A DNA stretch of 64,000 nucleotides. Source: Fructilactobacillus hinvesii (GTDB lineage Bacteria > Bacillota > Bacilli > Lactobacillales > Lactobacillaceae). The stretch lies in the NCBI RefSeq assembly GCF_024029435.1, contig NZ_CP097118.1, positions 62,001 through 126,000 on the forward strand, written 5' to 3'. Of the stretch, positions 24,681 through 32,603 are shown piece by piece. The notes under the pieces were generated by a model. It saw only the letters and a list, made by a program, of their open reading frames with translations, ran no database searches and had not been told where the DNA came from. The position numbers and the translations under genes were made by a program. Position 1 is the first letter of the stretch. Every line of letters starts with the position of its first letter.

Positions 24681-25574
24681 CTAGTCCTGGTCTGGAGCAG
24701 CAGGTTGCGCCTGATCAGCCTTAATGTCACGTAGCTTCAAAAAGAACTTAGCATTTGCAACTGCACACCAGAGACCGTAAAAGATGTAAGCCCCCAGAAA
24801 GACCACGAAAGCAATTAAGCCAAGAATGGCAGCGACGACGAGACGTAACCCAGGGTTACTCATTACTGCTAAAATAGCCAAAATGATTCCACTCACTAAT
24901 CCAACAATCGTCATTAAGACTAACCCGATCAGGAATTGCATCAACATGAAGCCAATTAATTGCCATCGGTGTCCTTGAACTAACTTCCAATTCGAAACAA
25001 AAGCGTTAAAGAAATTAGTATCATCATCATCTTTAGTCACAAAGTATGTAAAAAACACAAACTTTAATCCTAATGCCACATAGGTTAAACATACCACTCC
25101 CAAAACTGCCACAATGAAAGCAATGATTCCAAAGAACCAACTTTTAGCAGCAGCAATCGCAAATCCAATCGTAACGAGCATAAAGAAGGTCGCTAGCAGT
25201 GAAATAATCACAACCACTACTACGTATAGGCCTAAAGTAACCAGCCAAGTAAACCCGTGAAAAGCCGCAAAGGCGTTTTTAAACCGAAATTTTCCGTCTT
25301 TAAAACTAGTAATTAACCCGAACTCAAATGATATGGCTAGTAAAAAGGTGATGATCTCTAGTAACAAAACTAATGAAAAGAAGCCCCCCATACTAGTTGG
25401 CAAATCTTGCGAGCCAAGCATCACACTTACGACCATCGAATCAAAATTCGTCAGCATTGGCACTAACCATCCTGAAAAGGCGGAAAAAACTAAAGTGGGC
25501 AAAAACATCGCCACCAAGGACCAAAAATTCTGCTTCACCGTGGTGTAAGCCTTACTTAATACATCTGTAATCAT
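24681..25574 (-). CDS. DUF975-like polytopic membrane protein
   Basis: 297 residues with about six hydrophobic segments (around 20-45, 65-90, 110-140, 145-180, 205-240, 245-275). Conserved polar stretches are FKDGKFRFKNAF, between segments, and GHRWQLIGF. A short run DDDDT lies in the loop between segments four and five. The layout resembles DUF975/glycerophosphodiesterase-membrane-domain type proteins, which have no known activity. It is transcribed alone between two terminated units, and its C-terminal tail is Gln/Ala/Pro-rich and polar. Confidence 0.75.
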   Translation of the reverse strand: MITDVLSKAYTTVKQNFWSLVAMFLPTLVFSAFSGWLVPMLTNFDSMVVSVMLGSQDLPTSMGGFFSLVLLLEIITFLLAISFEFGLITSFKDGKFRFKNAFAAFHGFTWLVTLGLYVVVVVIISLLATFFMLVTIGFAIAAAKSWFFGIIAFIVAVLGVVCLTYVALGLKFVFFTYFVTKDDDDTNFFNAFVSNWKLVQGHRWQLIGFMLMQFLIGLVLMTIVGLVSGIILAILAVMSNPGLRLVVAAILGLIAFVVFLGAYIFYGLWCAVANAKFFLKLRDIKADQAQPAAPDQD

Positions 25575-25626
25575 AGTAACCTCCGTTTATCTTTAATAGT
25601 TCCAGTATAGCAAAAAAACTCCAAAT

Positions 25627-25656
25627 AAAAAAAGAACCCGAATATTTCGGGTTCTT
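25627..25656 (-). terminator. Rho-independent terminator of the aldo/keto reductase gene
   Basis: On the minus strand AAGAACCCGAA pairs with TTCGGGTTCTT, followed by a T-run. Confidence 0.9.
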
Positions 25657-25666
25657 CGGCAATTTT

Positions 25667-26551
25667 TTACTTATCCCATTCGTCAACGGCATCGACGATT
25701 CCAGCTGGATTACCGTTCCAACTAAAGGCTCCATACCAGAGGGAACGTTTGTCAACGTCCAAACTGTTAATCAACGCTACGTCTTCGTCGCTTAATTCAA
25801 AGTCGTACAAATCAGCATTTTGCTTGATGTACTCTTCATGAGTTGACTTTGGAATCGTAATGACGTCGCGTTGTAATTCCCACCGCAAAATAACTTGGGC
25901 GGTCGACTTGTTGTACTTGTCGGCAATCTTTTGCACAGCTGAATCATTCAATGCATCACCGTGGCCCAATGGTGACCAAGCTTCCAACCAAATGTGGTGC
26001 TTATCACAGTAATCTTTAATGTCTTTTTCTTGTTCTACAGGGTTAAATTCCATTTGGTTCAAGACTGGTTTAACCGAGGCATGTTCCATTAAATCAGTTA
26101 GGCGCTCCAGATTAAAGTTAGAAACTCCAATCGAACGAACTTTACCTTCGTGGTATAACTTTTCCATTGCCTTCCAAGTGGCGTTGTACTTGCCATTTAC
26201 AGGCCAGTGAATCAAGAGGAGGTCCACGTAACTAGTTTGCAACCGTTCTAGTTGCCCTTCAAAGGCTTGTAACGTGCTTTCGTATCCCTGGTCTCCGTTA
26301 AAGATCTTGGTGGTTAAGAAAACATCTTCACGCTTTAAACCGTTTTCGGCAAGACCGGCTTTCAAGCCTTCCCCGACTCCGGCTTCATTTCCATATTGTT
26401 TAGCAGTATCAATGGCCCGATAGCCATTTGCCAAAGCCCATTTTACTGATTGAGCAGCAGTTTGGTTATCACTCTTCCAAACTCCTAATCCCAGACGGGG
26501 CATTTTAATTCCGTTGTTTAAGGTAATCGTTGAATCTAAATTTAGTTTCAT
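25667..26551 (-). CDS. Aldo/keto reductase (2,5-diketo-D-gluconate reductase-like)
   Basis: 294 residues of an (alpha/beta)8 aldo/keto reductase. GYRAIDTAKQYGNEAGVGEG (about 45-64) gives the catalytic Asp and Tyr, LTTKIF the catalytic Lys (about 79), and LLLIHWP the His (about 112). RSIGVSNF and IPKSTHEEYIKQN (NADPH site) follow. It reduces aldehydes or ketones with NADPH in the cytosol. The start at 26551 is set by GGAGGTG and by the conserved start; a longer frame overlaps the upstream gene. It is the second gene after the DUF998-type protein, with a 44-bp gap. Confidence 0.93.
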   Translation of the reverse strand: MKLNLDSTITLNNGIKMPRLGLGVWKSDNQTAAQSVKWALANGYRAIDTAKQYGNEAGVGEGLKAGLAENGLKREDVFLTTKIFNGDQGYESTLQAFEGQLERLQTSYVDLLLIHWPVNGKYNATWKAMEKLYHEGKVRSIGVSNFNLERLTDLMEHASVKPVLNQMEFNPVEQEKDIKDYCDKHHIWLEAWSPLGHGDALNDSAVQKIADKYNKSTAQVILRWELQRDVITIPKSTHEEYIKQNADLYDFELSDEDVALINSLDVDKRSLWYGAFSWNGNPAGIVDAVDEWDK

Positions 26552-26595
26552 AATTAGCACCTCCAACTTTATTATAGGAGAATGCGACCCGGATT

Positions 26596-27783
26596 TCATT
26601 GATTTGGTTTCTTAATTTTCAATTGCACGACCTGTTGGTTATTCTGATTAATTGAATCCAACAAGTATTGAAAGAGCATCATAATCCAAGAAAAACTCAA
26701 GGCTGAAGCCAATATTTCAAAGGCCGTCAGTGACAAATAGTGCACGTGGCGGAACAAAAAACTAACTACAATAATCAAAAAGACAATTAGATAGGAATTC
26801 CACATAAAACTGTTCGGAATGCGGGGTAAGAGCCATTTAATTCCCCCAATCAAAAGAATAATGACGAGCGCCATTGCCCAGGCAAACTGATCATGCCAAT
26901 AGTGCATCCACGGAATCTGCCGGTTGTTCGAAATCAAACCAACGGCCAGGGCATCAATTGCTAGTAAGGTGAGTAACCCCCGCAAAGCAAAGGTTCGCAG
27001 TCTTGGCCAATGTAGCGGTTTCAGTGACACAAACAAGTAATCGACCAGCGCCAACATTAATAACGCCGAAACGATAAAGGTTAGGTTAAACTGCCAGCTA
27101 TCGATTGCCTTGGACGTTCCTAAAAAACTAATATTATGTTTCCACCATTGTCTGTTTCCGTTGGCCAACATTGAGATCAACAGTCCCCCAATGATCATTA
27201 GAATCAATAAATCAACTAAAATTGTCGGAGTAATGTTATCCGCTACGTTAATCATGATGGTATTAATGATAATTCCAAACATGAATAACATTCCCGTTGC
27301 CGTGTAATGATCAAACGCCACCCCGTAAAACACTCGAGCAAAAATCCAAAAAATCCCCAGTAACGTAACTAATAAAATCAAGGCAACCGCCACGATGATG
27401 GTCGGCAAATTTCGCCAGTAAATATTTCGATAGAACGAGTTCACGGAATTATTCCGAGTTTTGATGAAGAAAATGGTAAACAAAATTGAGCCCATGATGG
27501 TCCCTAAAATAATGGTTCCAGTGGCAATCGAATAGTCCCCAGTTAATGGGATTAGTCGTGCCTGGTTCAGCGTACAATAAGTAAAAAAGATGAGGGCCAT
27601 CAAAATCGCTGGAATGATGTTCCACCAGTAGGACACGTTCCAAAAGGAAGTACTCTGCGTCCCCTGTTTCTCTAACTGAATCCCATTCTTATCGACCTGG
27701 AGGGTGAATTTTTCACCTGCTTCTAATTTCAGTTTTTGGGCCGTTTGCTCTGGAATTTCAAAGTAATACTTGGATGACTTCAT
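26596..27783 (-). CDS. DUF998-like membrane protein with N-terminal AbrB/SpoVT-like segment
   Basis: 395 residues. The first 45 (KYYFEIPEQTAQKLKLEAGE, then FTLQVDKNGIQLEK) look like a SpoVT/AbrB swapped-hairpin domain, normally a DNA-binding or dimerisation fold. About ten hydrophobic segments follow, from residue 50 to 380, with conserved polar residues between them (for example YWRNLPT, and DHYTATGMLFMFG, typical of DUF998). It ends with a Gln/Asn/Lys tail. The fusion of a soluble DNA-binding-like head to a polytopic domain is known from lactobacillar proteins but unexplained. The aldo/keto reductase gene follows on the same strand. Function is unknown. Confidence 0.75.
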   Translation of the reverse strand: MKSSKYYFEIPEQTAQKLKLEAGEKFTLQVDKNGIQLEKQGTQSTSFWNVSYWWNIIPAILMALIFFTYCTLNQARLIPLTGDYSIATGTIILGTIMGSILFTIFFIKTRNNSVNSFYRNIYWRNLPTIIVAVALILLVTLLGIFWIFARVFYGVAFDHYTATGMLFMFGIIINTIMINVADNITPTILVDLLILMIIGGLLISMLANGNRQWWKHNISFLGTSKAIDSWQFNLTFIVSALLMLALVDYLFVSLKPLHWPRLRTFALRGLLTLLAIDALAVGLISNNRQIPWMHYWHDQFAWAMALVIILLIGGIKWLLPRIPNSFMWNSYLIVFLIIVVSFLFRHVHYLSLTAFEILASALSFSWIMMLFQYLLDSINQNNQQVVQLKIKKPNQ

Positions 27784-27854
27784 TATTTAAACCCTTCTAA
27801 GTTTAGATAGAATCAAATCGTTATTCCAAATTATACCCTATCTCAACCAGAACG

Positions 27855-27893
27855 AAAAATCACGGATTATCATAAAGATAATCCGTGATTTTA
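27855..27893 (-). terminator. Strong terminator after the cell-wall hydrolase gene
   Basis: A perfect 16-bp stem AAAATCACGGATTATC/GATAATCCGTGATTTT with a 5-nt loop. It could act on both strands. Confidence 0.9.
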
Positions 27894-27920
27894 GTCAGCA
27901 TTAAAGCTTAATCATTTTAA

Positions 27921-30851
27921 TTAGAGTTGTGCAATCCAGCGATCAGCTCCAGCAAAGTTAATGTAGTGTAACCACTTGTAACCATTAGCTTCCTTGATCG
28001 CATCGTAATTAATCGTGTCACCAGCTTGTAATTGGCCAGTAACTCCAGCACTTAAACTAGCATCCGTCCGAACGTTTTGTTCGTAGTGAACCGTGTAAGT
28101 TCCATTTACTTTTACCGTAGCACCGTCTCCACTGTCATTGTTAGCAGGAGTAGTTGGTACGGGAGCAGCAGTGGCTTGACTGCCACCGTTTAAGTCAGCT
28201 ACCCACCGTGCTTGTCCAGCATAGTTATCGTAGTGTAACCACTTGTAACCATCGGCTTCCCGGGTGCCATTGTAGTAAATCGTGTCACCAGCTTGTAACT
28301 GACCAGTAACTCCAGCACTTAAACTAGCGTCATTGCGCACGTTTTGGGTTCCGCTCAACGTGTAACTACCACTTTCTTGATCATTGTTAGTGGTTTGCTT
28401 GTTTTCACTAGGAGCAGGCGTTGGTTGCGCTTCTGGTTGGCTAGTACTGTTTAAGTCAGCCACCCACCGGTCTTGTCCAGCGTAGTTGTTGTAGTGAAGC
28501 CACTTGTAGCCATCAGAGTCCCGCGTGCCATCGTAGTAAATGGTATCGCCGGCTTGTAATTGACCAGTAACTCCAGCACTTAAACTAGCGTCATTGCGCA
28601 CGTTTTGAGTCCCACTTAACGTGTAACTACCACGTTCTTGGTTGGTAGCTTGGTTATTATTATTGTTGTTGTTTGGTTCTGGAGTGGGCGTTGGAGCTGG
28701 AGTTGGTTCAGCAGGTGTTTGGTTAGCGCTGTTTAAGTCAGCCACCCACCGTGCTTGTCCAGCATAGTTATCGTAGTGTAACCACTTGTAACCATCGGCT
28801 TCTCGAGTACCGTTGTAGTAAATGGTATCACCGGCCTGTAATTGACCGGTAATTCCAGCGCTCAAACTAGCGTTATCCCGCACGTTTTGGGTGCCACTTA
28901 ACGTGTAACTACCGCTTTCTTGGGTCGTGCTCCCGTTGTTATTAGCTTGGTTTGAATCACCTTGGTTGGTATTGCCGTGATCCTGGTTGTTGTCAGTGTT
29001 TGGTTGATTATTCGTTTCTGGGTTTGTAGCTGGAACATCAGCGTTAGGACCAATTTGGGCTGCATATTGGTAAGCACCATTGCTTCCCTTAAACCGCATC
29101 CACGTGTAACCATCGTTATCAGCTAATCCATCGTAATGAATCTGTTGACCGGTGTAACCAGTCCCAACGATTGTTCCTGATAGGCTTGGCGTATTCCGCA
29201 GGTTAACGTCTGAGTTAAACGTCCACGTCCCGTTAGCAGCAACAACCTTGGTGGAGTTATTATCAGGATTAGTTGGAACCGTTGATGGGTTATCCAAGTT
29301 TTGGTCAAACCGAGATAAGTTGTTAGATTGGATAACATTAATTAAGGTATTTGCATACGTTGGTGACGTTGCATACCCGTCATTTTGTAACATCCAAGCT
29401 ACTTGTGAGTAATCACGGTTTCCCAATAAGTTTGCGTAGCGAGAGTTTTGGTATAAGAAAGCTCCGTGATCTTGGATACTTTCCGCAAAACTTGGGTAAG
29501 CTCGGAAGTGATCTTGAATGGTTACGTAGTGACCGTTAATCCATTCTTGGGTTTGAACCGTCACTGATTGGCCGTTGTAAGATCCCTTAATTCCAAAGAG
29601 GTTGTTTCCTGGAGCAGCTTGTCCCCAGGCACTTTCTACAATTGCCTGTGAAATGGAGATACTTGGTAACACACCGTACTTCTTCCAAGTTTCAAGGGCT
29701 CCGGCAGAAAGTGAGTTAATGAAGTCAGTATGACTAGTTGTAGCACTGGCTAACTGAGCAACCCAGCGATCCTTACTTTCATAATTCGTGTAGTGCAACC
29801 ACGTGTAACCATCCGCTTGAACTTTTCCATCGTAGTTAATGGTATCACCGGCCTGTAATTGACCAGTGATATTCCCAGCTAGGCTCGGCGTGTCCCGCAC
29901 ATTTTGTTCTGCAGAAGGAGTGTAGGAACCCGCTTCCTTCGTCATGTTATCAGTAGATAAGTTTTGCGCTGCACCTTGAACAGCTAAGTTAACTAACCGA
30001 ACATCCTTTTGTTGGTTCTCAGATCGGGCTTCGTCATCAGTTTTAGTTTGTTCATTAATTTTAGCTGTAGCAGTGGTTGCTTGGGCTTGATCAGCAGATT
30101 GAACTTGCTTAGCATCAGTTGCTTGCAGCTTATCTTGTTGATCAGTAGCAACCGGTTGAGCATCAGCTTTGGTTGCAACACTTGCTTGAGCAGGTGCTAC
30201 AGTAGTCTTTTCTTCCTTCTGAGTGGTTGCGATTTGGTCAGCAGCAGGAGCCACCGGTTGATCGTTCGTTTCCTTCGCAACAGATGCAGAAGCCTTTGCA
30301 TCCGGTTGGTCAGCAGTTGCTACCTTTTGATCAGTAGTCTTGCTGGTAGCACCATTGCTAGCTTGTTTAGAAGTCGTGGTAGCGGACTTTACATCCTGAG
30401 CTGCTGATTGATCTGCCTTGGAATCAGTTTGAGTTGCAGCTTTAGAATCGTCTGCATTTGGAGCTGCCAGCTCAGTGGCTTGGGCGGTTCCCGTTTGATC
30501 AGTTGTTGCTGCCGGAGTTTGATCAGTAGCTACTGGCTTTGCGTCAGCAGTTTGCTTTTGTTCAGCCGTCGTTGCTGATTGAGAAGCGGTTTGCTCATCA
30601 GCAGTTGCTTGAGTTGGTTGGTCATTAGTTTTTTGATCGTTAGTAGTTTGCGCAGTAGCTACCGCAACGGGAGCGGAAGATTGAACATCCGCATGCGTTG
30701 GGTTACCCACTGCAAAGAGGGCCGTCGAAGCAAAGGTTAGCCCCATGGCAATCTTAAGCCAGCCATGTTTTGACTTAGTCAGCTTAGCTCTGGTTTTAGT
30801 TTCCCCAGTGGCTAAAGCCATCTTATTGTGCGCCTTAGCATACTTCTTCAT
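27921..30851 (-). CDS. Secreted peptidoglycan hydrolase: GH73 N-acetylglucosaminidase with six SH3 repeats
   Basis: 976 residues. The N-terminus has a KxYKxGKxW-like signal peptide (KSKHGWLKIAMG at about 26-37, then a hydrophobic stretch to about 49). Residues about 55-300 are a low-complexity Ala/Thr/Gln/Asp region, likely a wall spacer. One SH3-type repeat lies at about 308-367, the GH73 domain at about 374-515 (SISQAIVESAWG with the catalytic Glu at about 406, then GNNLFGIKG), and five more SH3 repeats at about 541-600, 647-706, 741-800, 828-887 and 917-976, with Pro/Asn/Gln linkers. The SH3 repeats likely bind peptidoglycan while GH73 cuts it during cell separation. Repeats three to five are nearly identical, so the DNA is prone to recombination. 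No LPXTG anchor is seen. Confidence 0.92.
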   Translation of the reverse strand: MKKYAKAHNKMALATGETKTRAKLTKSKHGWLKIAMGLTFASTALFAVGNPTHADVQSSAPVAVATAQTTNDQKTNDQPTQATADEQTASQSATTAEQKQTADAKPVATDQTPAATTDQTGTAQATELAAPNADDSKAATQTDSKADQSAAQDVKSATTTSKQASNGATSKTTDQKVATADQPDAKASASVAKETNDQPVAPAADQIATTQKEEKTTVAPAQASVATKADAQPVATDQQDKLQATDAKQVQSADQAQATTATAKINEQTKTDDEARSENQQKDVRLVNLAVQGAAQNLSTDNMTKEAGSYTPSAEQNVRDTPSLAGNITGQLQAGDTINYDGKVQADGYTWLHYTNYESKDRWVAQLASATTSHTDFINSLSAGALETWKKYGVLPSISISQAIVESAWGQAAPGNNLFGIKGSYNGQSVTVQTQEWINGHYVTIQDHFRAYPSFAESIQDHGAFLYQNSRYANLLGNRDYSQVAWMLQNDGYATSPTYANTLINVIQSNNLSRFDQNLDNPSTVPTNPDNNSTKVVAANGTWTFNSDVNLRNTPSLSGTIVGTGYTGQQIHYDGLADNDGYTWMRFKGSNGAYQYAAQIGPNADVPATNPETNNQPNTDNNQDHGNTNQGDSNQANNNGSTTQESGSYTLSGTQNVRDNASLSAGITGQLQAGDTIYYNGTREADGYKWLHYDNYAGQARWVADLNSANQTPAEPTPAPTPTPEPNNNNNNNQATNQERGSYTLSGTQNVRNDASLSAGVTGQLQAGDTIYYDGTRDSDGYKWLHYNNYAGQDRWVADLNSTSQPEAQPTPAPSENKQTTNNDQESGSYTLSGTQNVRNDASLSAGVTGQLQAGDTIYYNGTREADGYKWLHYDNYAGQARWVADLNGGSQATAAPVPTTPANNDSGDGATVKVNGTYTVHYEQNVRTDASLSAGVTGQLQAGDTINYDAIKEANGYKWLHYINFAGADRWIAQL
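28200..28920. repeat. Near-identical direct repeats encoding SH3 domains 3-5
   Basis: The 180-bp units for residues about 647-706, 741-800 and 828-887 of the hydrolase are nearly identical at protein level (each starts GSYTLSGTQNVR and ends RWVADLN) and highly similar at DNA level, separated by shorter variable linkers. These repeats are coding, not mobile. Confidence 0.8.
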
Positions 30852-30921
30852 AGAATATAGGTCCTTTCGTAAATAGCTTTTTAATCATTAGTTTTTTTAG
30901 TTACCAATATCATTCTAGCAT

Positions 30922-30952
30922 AAAAAAGACCCGTCTTTATTACGAGTCTTTT
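30922..30952 (-). terminator. Rho-independent terminator after pyrE
   Basis: On the minus strand AAAGACTCG pairs with CGGGTCTTT (one G-T pair), followed by TTTTTT. It closes the pyrF-pyrE unit. Confidence 0.75.
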
Positions 30953-30986
30953 ACATTTTAGAATAACCTTAGTTTTATTATTATCT

Positions 30987-31616
30987 TTATTTCCAATTCC
31001 AAGGATCCTGATGCCACTGAGTAAACTTTTCATACTGGGCGATACTAATCACATCTGTGTCCAATAACTGCTGAATTAATTGGGCGTAAGTTAAGAGGGG
31101 TGTAAACGGAATGTGGGCCGTCGCAAAGTTTTGCTCCGCATCGGGAAATCCATACGAAAAAATTGAAACAACGCCCGCCACCTGGTACCCCGCTTTTTGA
31201 ACGGCCTGAGCGGCTTTAATGACACTCCCTCCGGTTGAAATCAAGTCGTCAATGAGAACCACCTGATCATTCTGACTAATTTTTCCTTCAATTTGTTTCC
31301 CAGTTCCATGATCCTTGGGCTTGGAGCGCACGTACACCATCGGCAGGTCTAACCGATCTGCAACTAAAGCAGCGTGGGGAATCCCTGCGGTAGCAACACC
31401 CCCAATGACCGTAGCATCTGGATATTGGGCGTGAATGAGCCGAGCTAGGGCATCCGCAATGTTACTTCGGAGCTTGGGGTAAGACACCGTCAACCGTAAA
31501 TCTGTATAGATGGGAGAATGAATCCCACTCGCAAATTGGAAAGTCTGGTTTGCTTGTAGTTGCACGATCTGATCGTCAACTAACTGGTTTAAAATTTGAG
31601 TTTCAAGTTTCTTCAT
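30987..31616 (-). CDS. pyrE: Orotate phosphoribosyltransferase
   Basis: 209 residues. FASGIHSPIYTDLRLTVSYP (about 28-47) is the orotate-binding start, YVRSKPKDHGTGKQIEG (about 95-111) holds the flexible catalytic loop Lys residues, and VVLIDDLISTGGS (about 118-130) is the PRPP-binding motif. It joins orotate to PRPP, giving OMP. The gene lies 15 bp after pyrF, which performs the next step; the pair is transcribed from one PyrR-controlled promoter. The remaining de novo pyr genes are not in this window. Confidence 0.96.
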   Translation of the reverse strand: MKKLETQILNQLVDDQIVQLQANQTFQFASGIHSPIYTDLRLTVSYPKLRSNIADALARLIHAQYPDATVIGGVATAGIPHAALVADRLDLPMVYVRSKPKDHGTGKQIEGKISQNDQVVLIDDLISTGGSVIKAAQAVQKAGYQVAGVVSIFSYGFPDAEQNFATAHIPFTPLLTYAQLIQQLLDTDVISIAQYEKFTQWHQDPWNWK

Positions 31617-31631
31617 AATGATTATGCTCCT

Positions 31632-32363
31632 TTACTGTTTACTCCAAGCCTTCAGGTACCGATCGTAAGCCGGACCCGGCTCTGGACTCTGATTAATTGG
31701 GCGACCAACTACAATCGCCGTTGCCCCGTCATGACGAGCCGTTTGCGGAGTGGCCACTCGTTGTTGATCTCCGGCAGCATCACTTTGTAACCGAATGCCA
31801 GGGACGACGTATTCAAAATCTACGCCGACCTGATCTACCAACGCCGGTAATTCTAGCGCCGATGTAATTACCCCATCACAACCAGCTTGCTGAGCCAGAT
31901 GTGCTAGTGAAACCACCTGGTCCGTCATATCTAACCGGCAGTTTTGTTCATTTTGTAATCCTGCTGGAGAGATGGAGGTTAATTCCGTGACTCCCAACAA
32001 ATGGGGCACTGCGGCTCGGGCACGTTTGGCACCCGTAGTTAAACCCCGTTTGGCGGCTTGAATCATCGTAGCTCCTCCCAGTGTATGAATCGTCACGTAA
32101 TTAACGCCAAGTTCTCCTAATTGTGAAAGAGCTCGCTCCACCGTATTGGGAATGTCAAACAGCTTGAGGTCGAGAAAAATTGCACAGCCTAGTTGCTGAA
32201 TGGCCTTCACCACGGCTGGTCCATAGCGATAAAAGAGTTCCATCCCAATTTTCACCGTCAACTGCTCGGGATGCGGAAACTGCTTTAAAAAGGTTTCTAC
32301 TTCTGCTTGCGTTTGAAAATCGAGGGCAATCATCAACGGGTGTTTCGGTTGCGAGTTCGTCAT
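31632..32363 (-). CDS. pyrF: Orotidine 5'-phosphate decarboxylase
   Basis: 243 residues of a TIM-barrel decarboxylase. MIALDF starts the barrel, VKIGMELFYRYGP follows, and the catalytic tetrad lies in FLDLKLFDIPNTV (about 58-70) with Lys-Asp-x-x-Asp replaced by the family's DLKLFDIP pattern. VVPGIRL (about 192) is the phosphate loop and IVVGRPI (about 218) the second. It makes UMP from OMP. It is the first gene after the PyrR attenuator and promoter, and is followed by pyrE. Confidence 0.96.
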   Translation of the reverse strand: MTNSQPKHPLMIALDFQTQAEVETFLKQFPHPEQLTVKIGMELFYRYGPAVVKAIQQLGCAIFLDLKLFDIPNTVERALSQLGELGVNYVTIHTLGGATMIQAAKRGLTTGAKRARAAVPHLLGVTELTSISPAGLQNEQNCRLDMTDQVVSLAHLAQQAGCDGVITSALELPALVDQVGVDFEYVVPGIRLQSDAAGDQQRVATPQTARHDGATAIVVGRPINQSPEPGPAYDRYLKAWSKQ

Positions 32364-32403
32364 TAGTACCTCCCATGGTGGCTGGGTTCAAAAAAGTCCA
32401 AAT

Positions 32404-32484
32404 AAAAAGAGCCTTCCCCTTGGTAGAGAAAGCCCCTGGTTACTGGTTAATTAACTTGTGATTTAATCTGGCTTCTCTGAACCA
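32404..32484 (-). promoter_or_regulatory. PyrR-binding leader and attenuator of pyrFE
   Basis: In the minus-strand transcript a hairpin GGUUCAGAGAAGCC (within 32484-32468) matches the PyrR-binding anti-antiterminator (consensus core UCCAGAGAGGCU). Downstream, AGGGGCUUUC and GAAGGCUCU form a terminator stem (32437-32409) with UUUUU (to 32404). AGAGAAGCC of the first hairpin is complementary to GGCUUUCUCU in the terminator arm with one bulge, giving the alternative antiterminator. In B. subtilis PyrR with UMP stabilises the first hairpin and so stops transcription when pyrimidines are plentiful. Confidence 0.8.
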
Positions 32485-32501
32485 TTTAATTAGTTTATCG
32501 C

Positions 32502-32530
32502 ATTATAATATAAAAACGGACGTTGTACAA
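32502..32530 (-). promoter_or_regulatory. Sigma-70 promoter of pyrFE
   Basis: On the minus strand TTGTAC (32530-32525) and TATAAT (32507-32502) are 17 bp apart. It starts a leader of about 130 nt holding the PyrR attenuator. Its -10 overlaps an AT-rich stretch that may also serve the divergent MFS gene. Confidence 0.75.
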
Positions 32531-32603
32531 ACCAAATCTTTGTGGCACACTAAATAAAAAAACAAATAATTGGGATCCGTGAATTCCAGTTTGGAGGATT
32601 AGT

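Noticed and set aside
28200..29900. Repeated units as a possible CRISPR array or mobile element
   Set aside because: The units are long, in-frame SH3 domain codes within one gene, with no short palindromic repeats and no cas genes or transposase.
30009..30407. A 132-codon open frame opposite the wall hydrolase
   Set aside because: It is the mirror of the Ala/Thr/Gln low-complexity codons of the hydrolase, with Ser/Leu-rich nonsense and no ribosome binding site.
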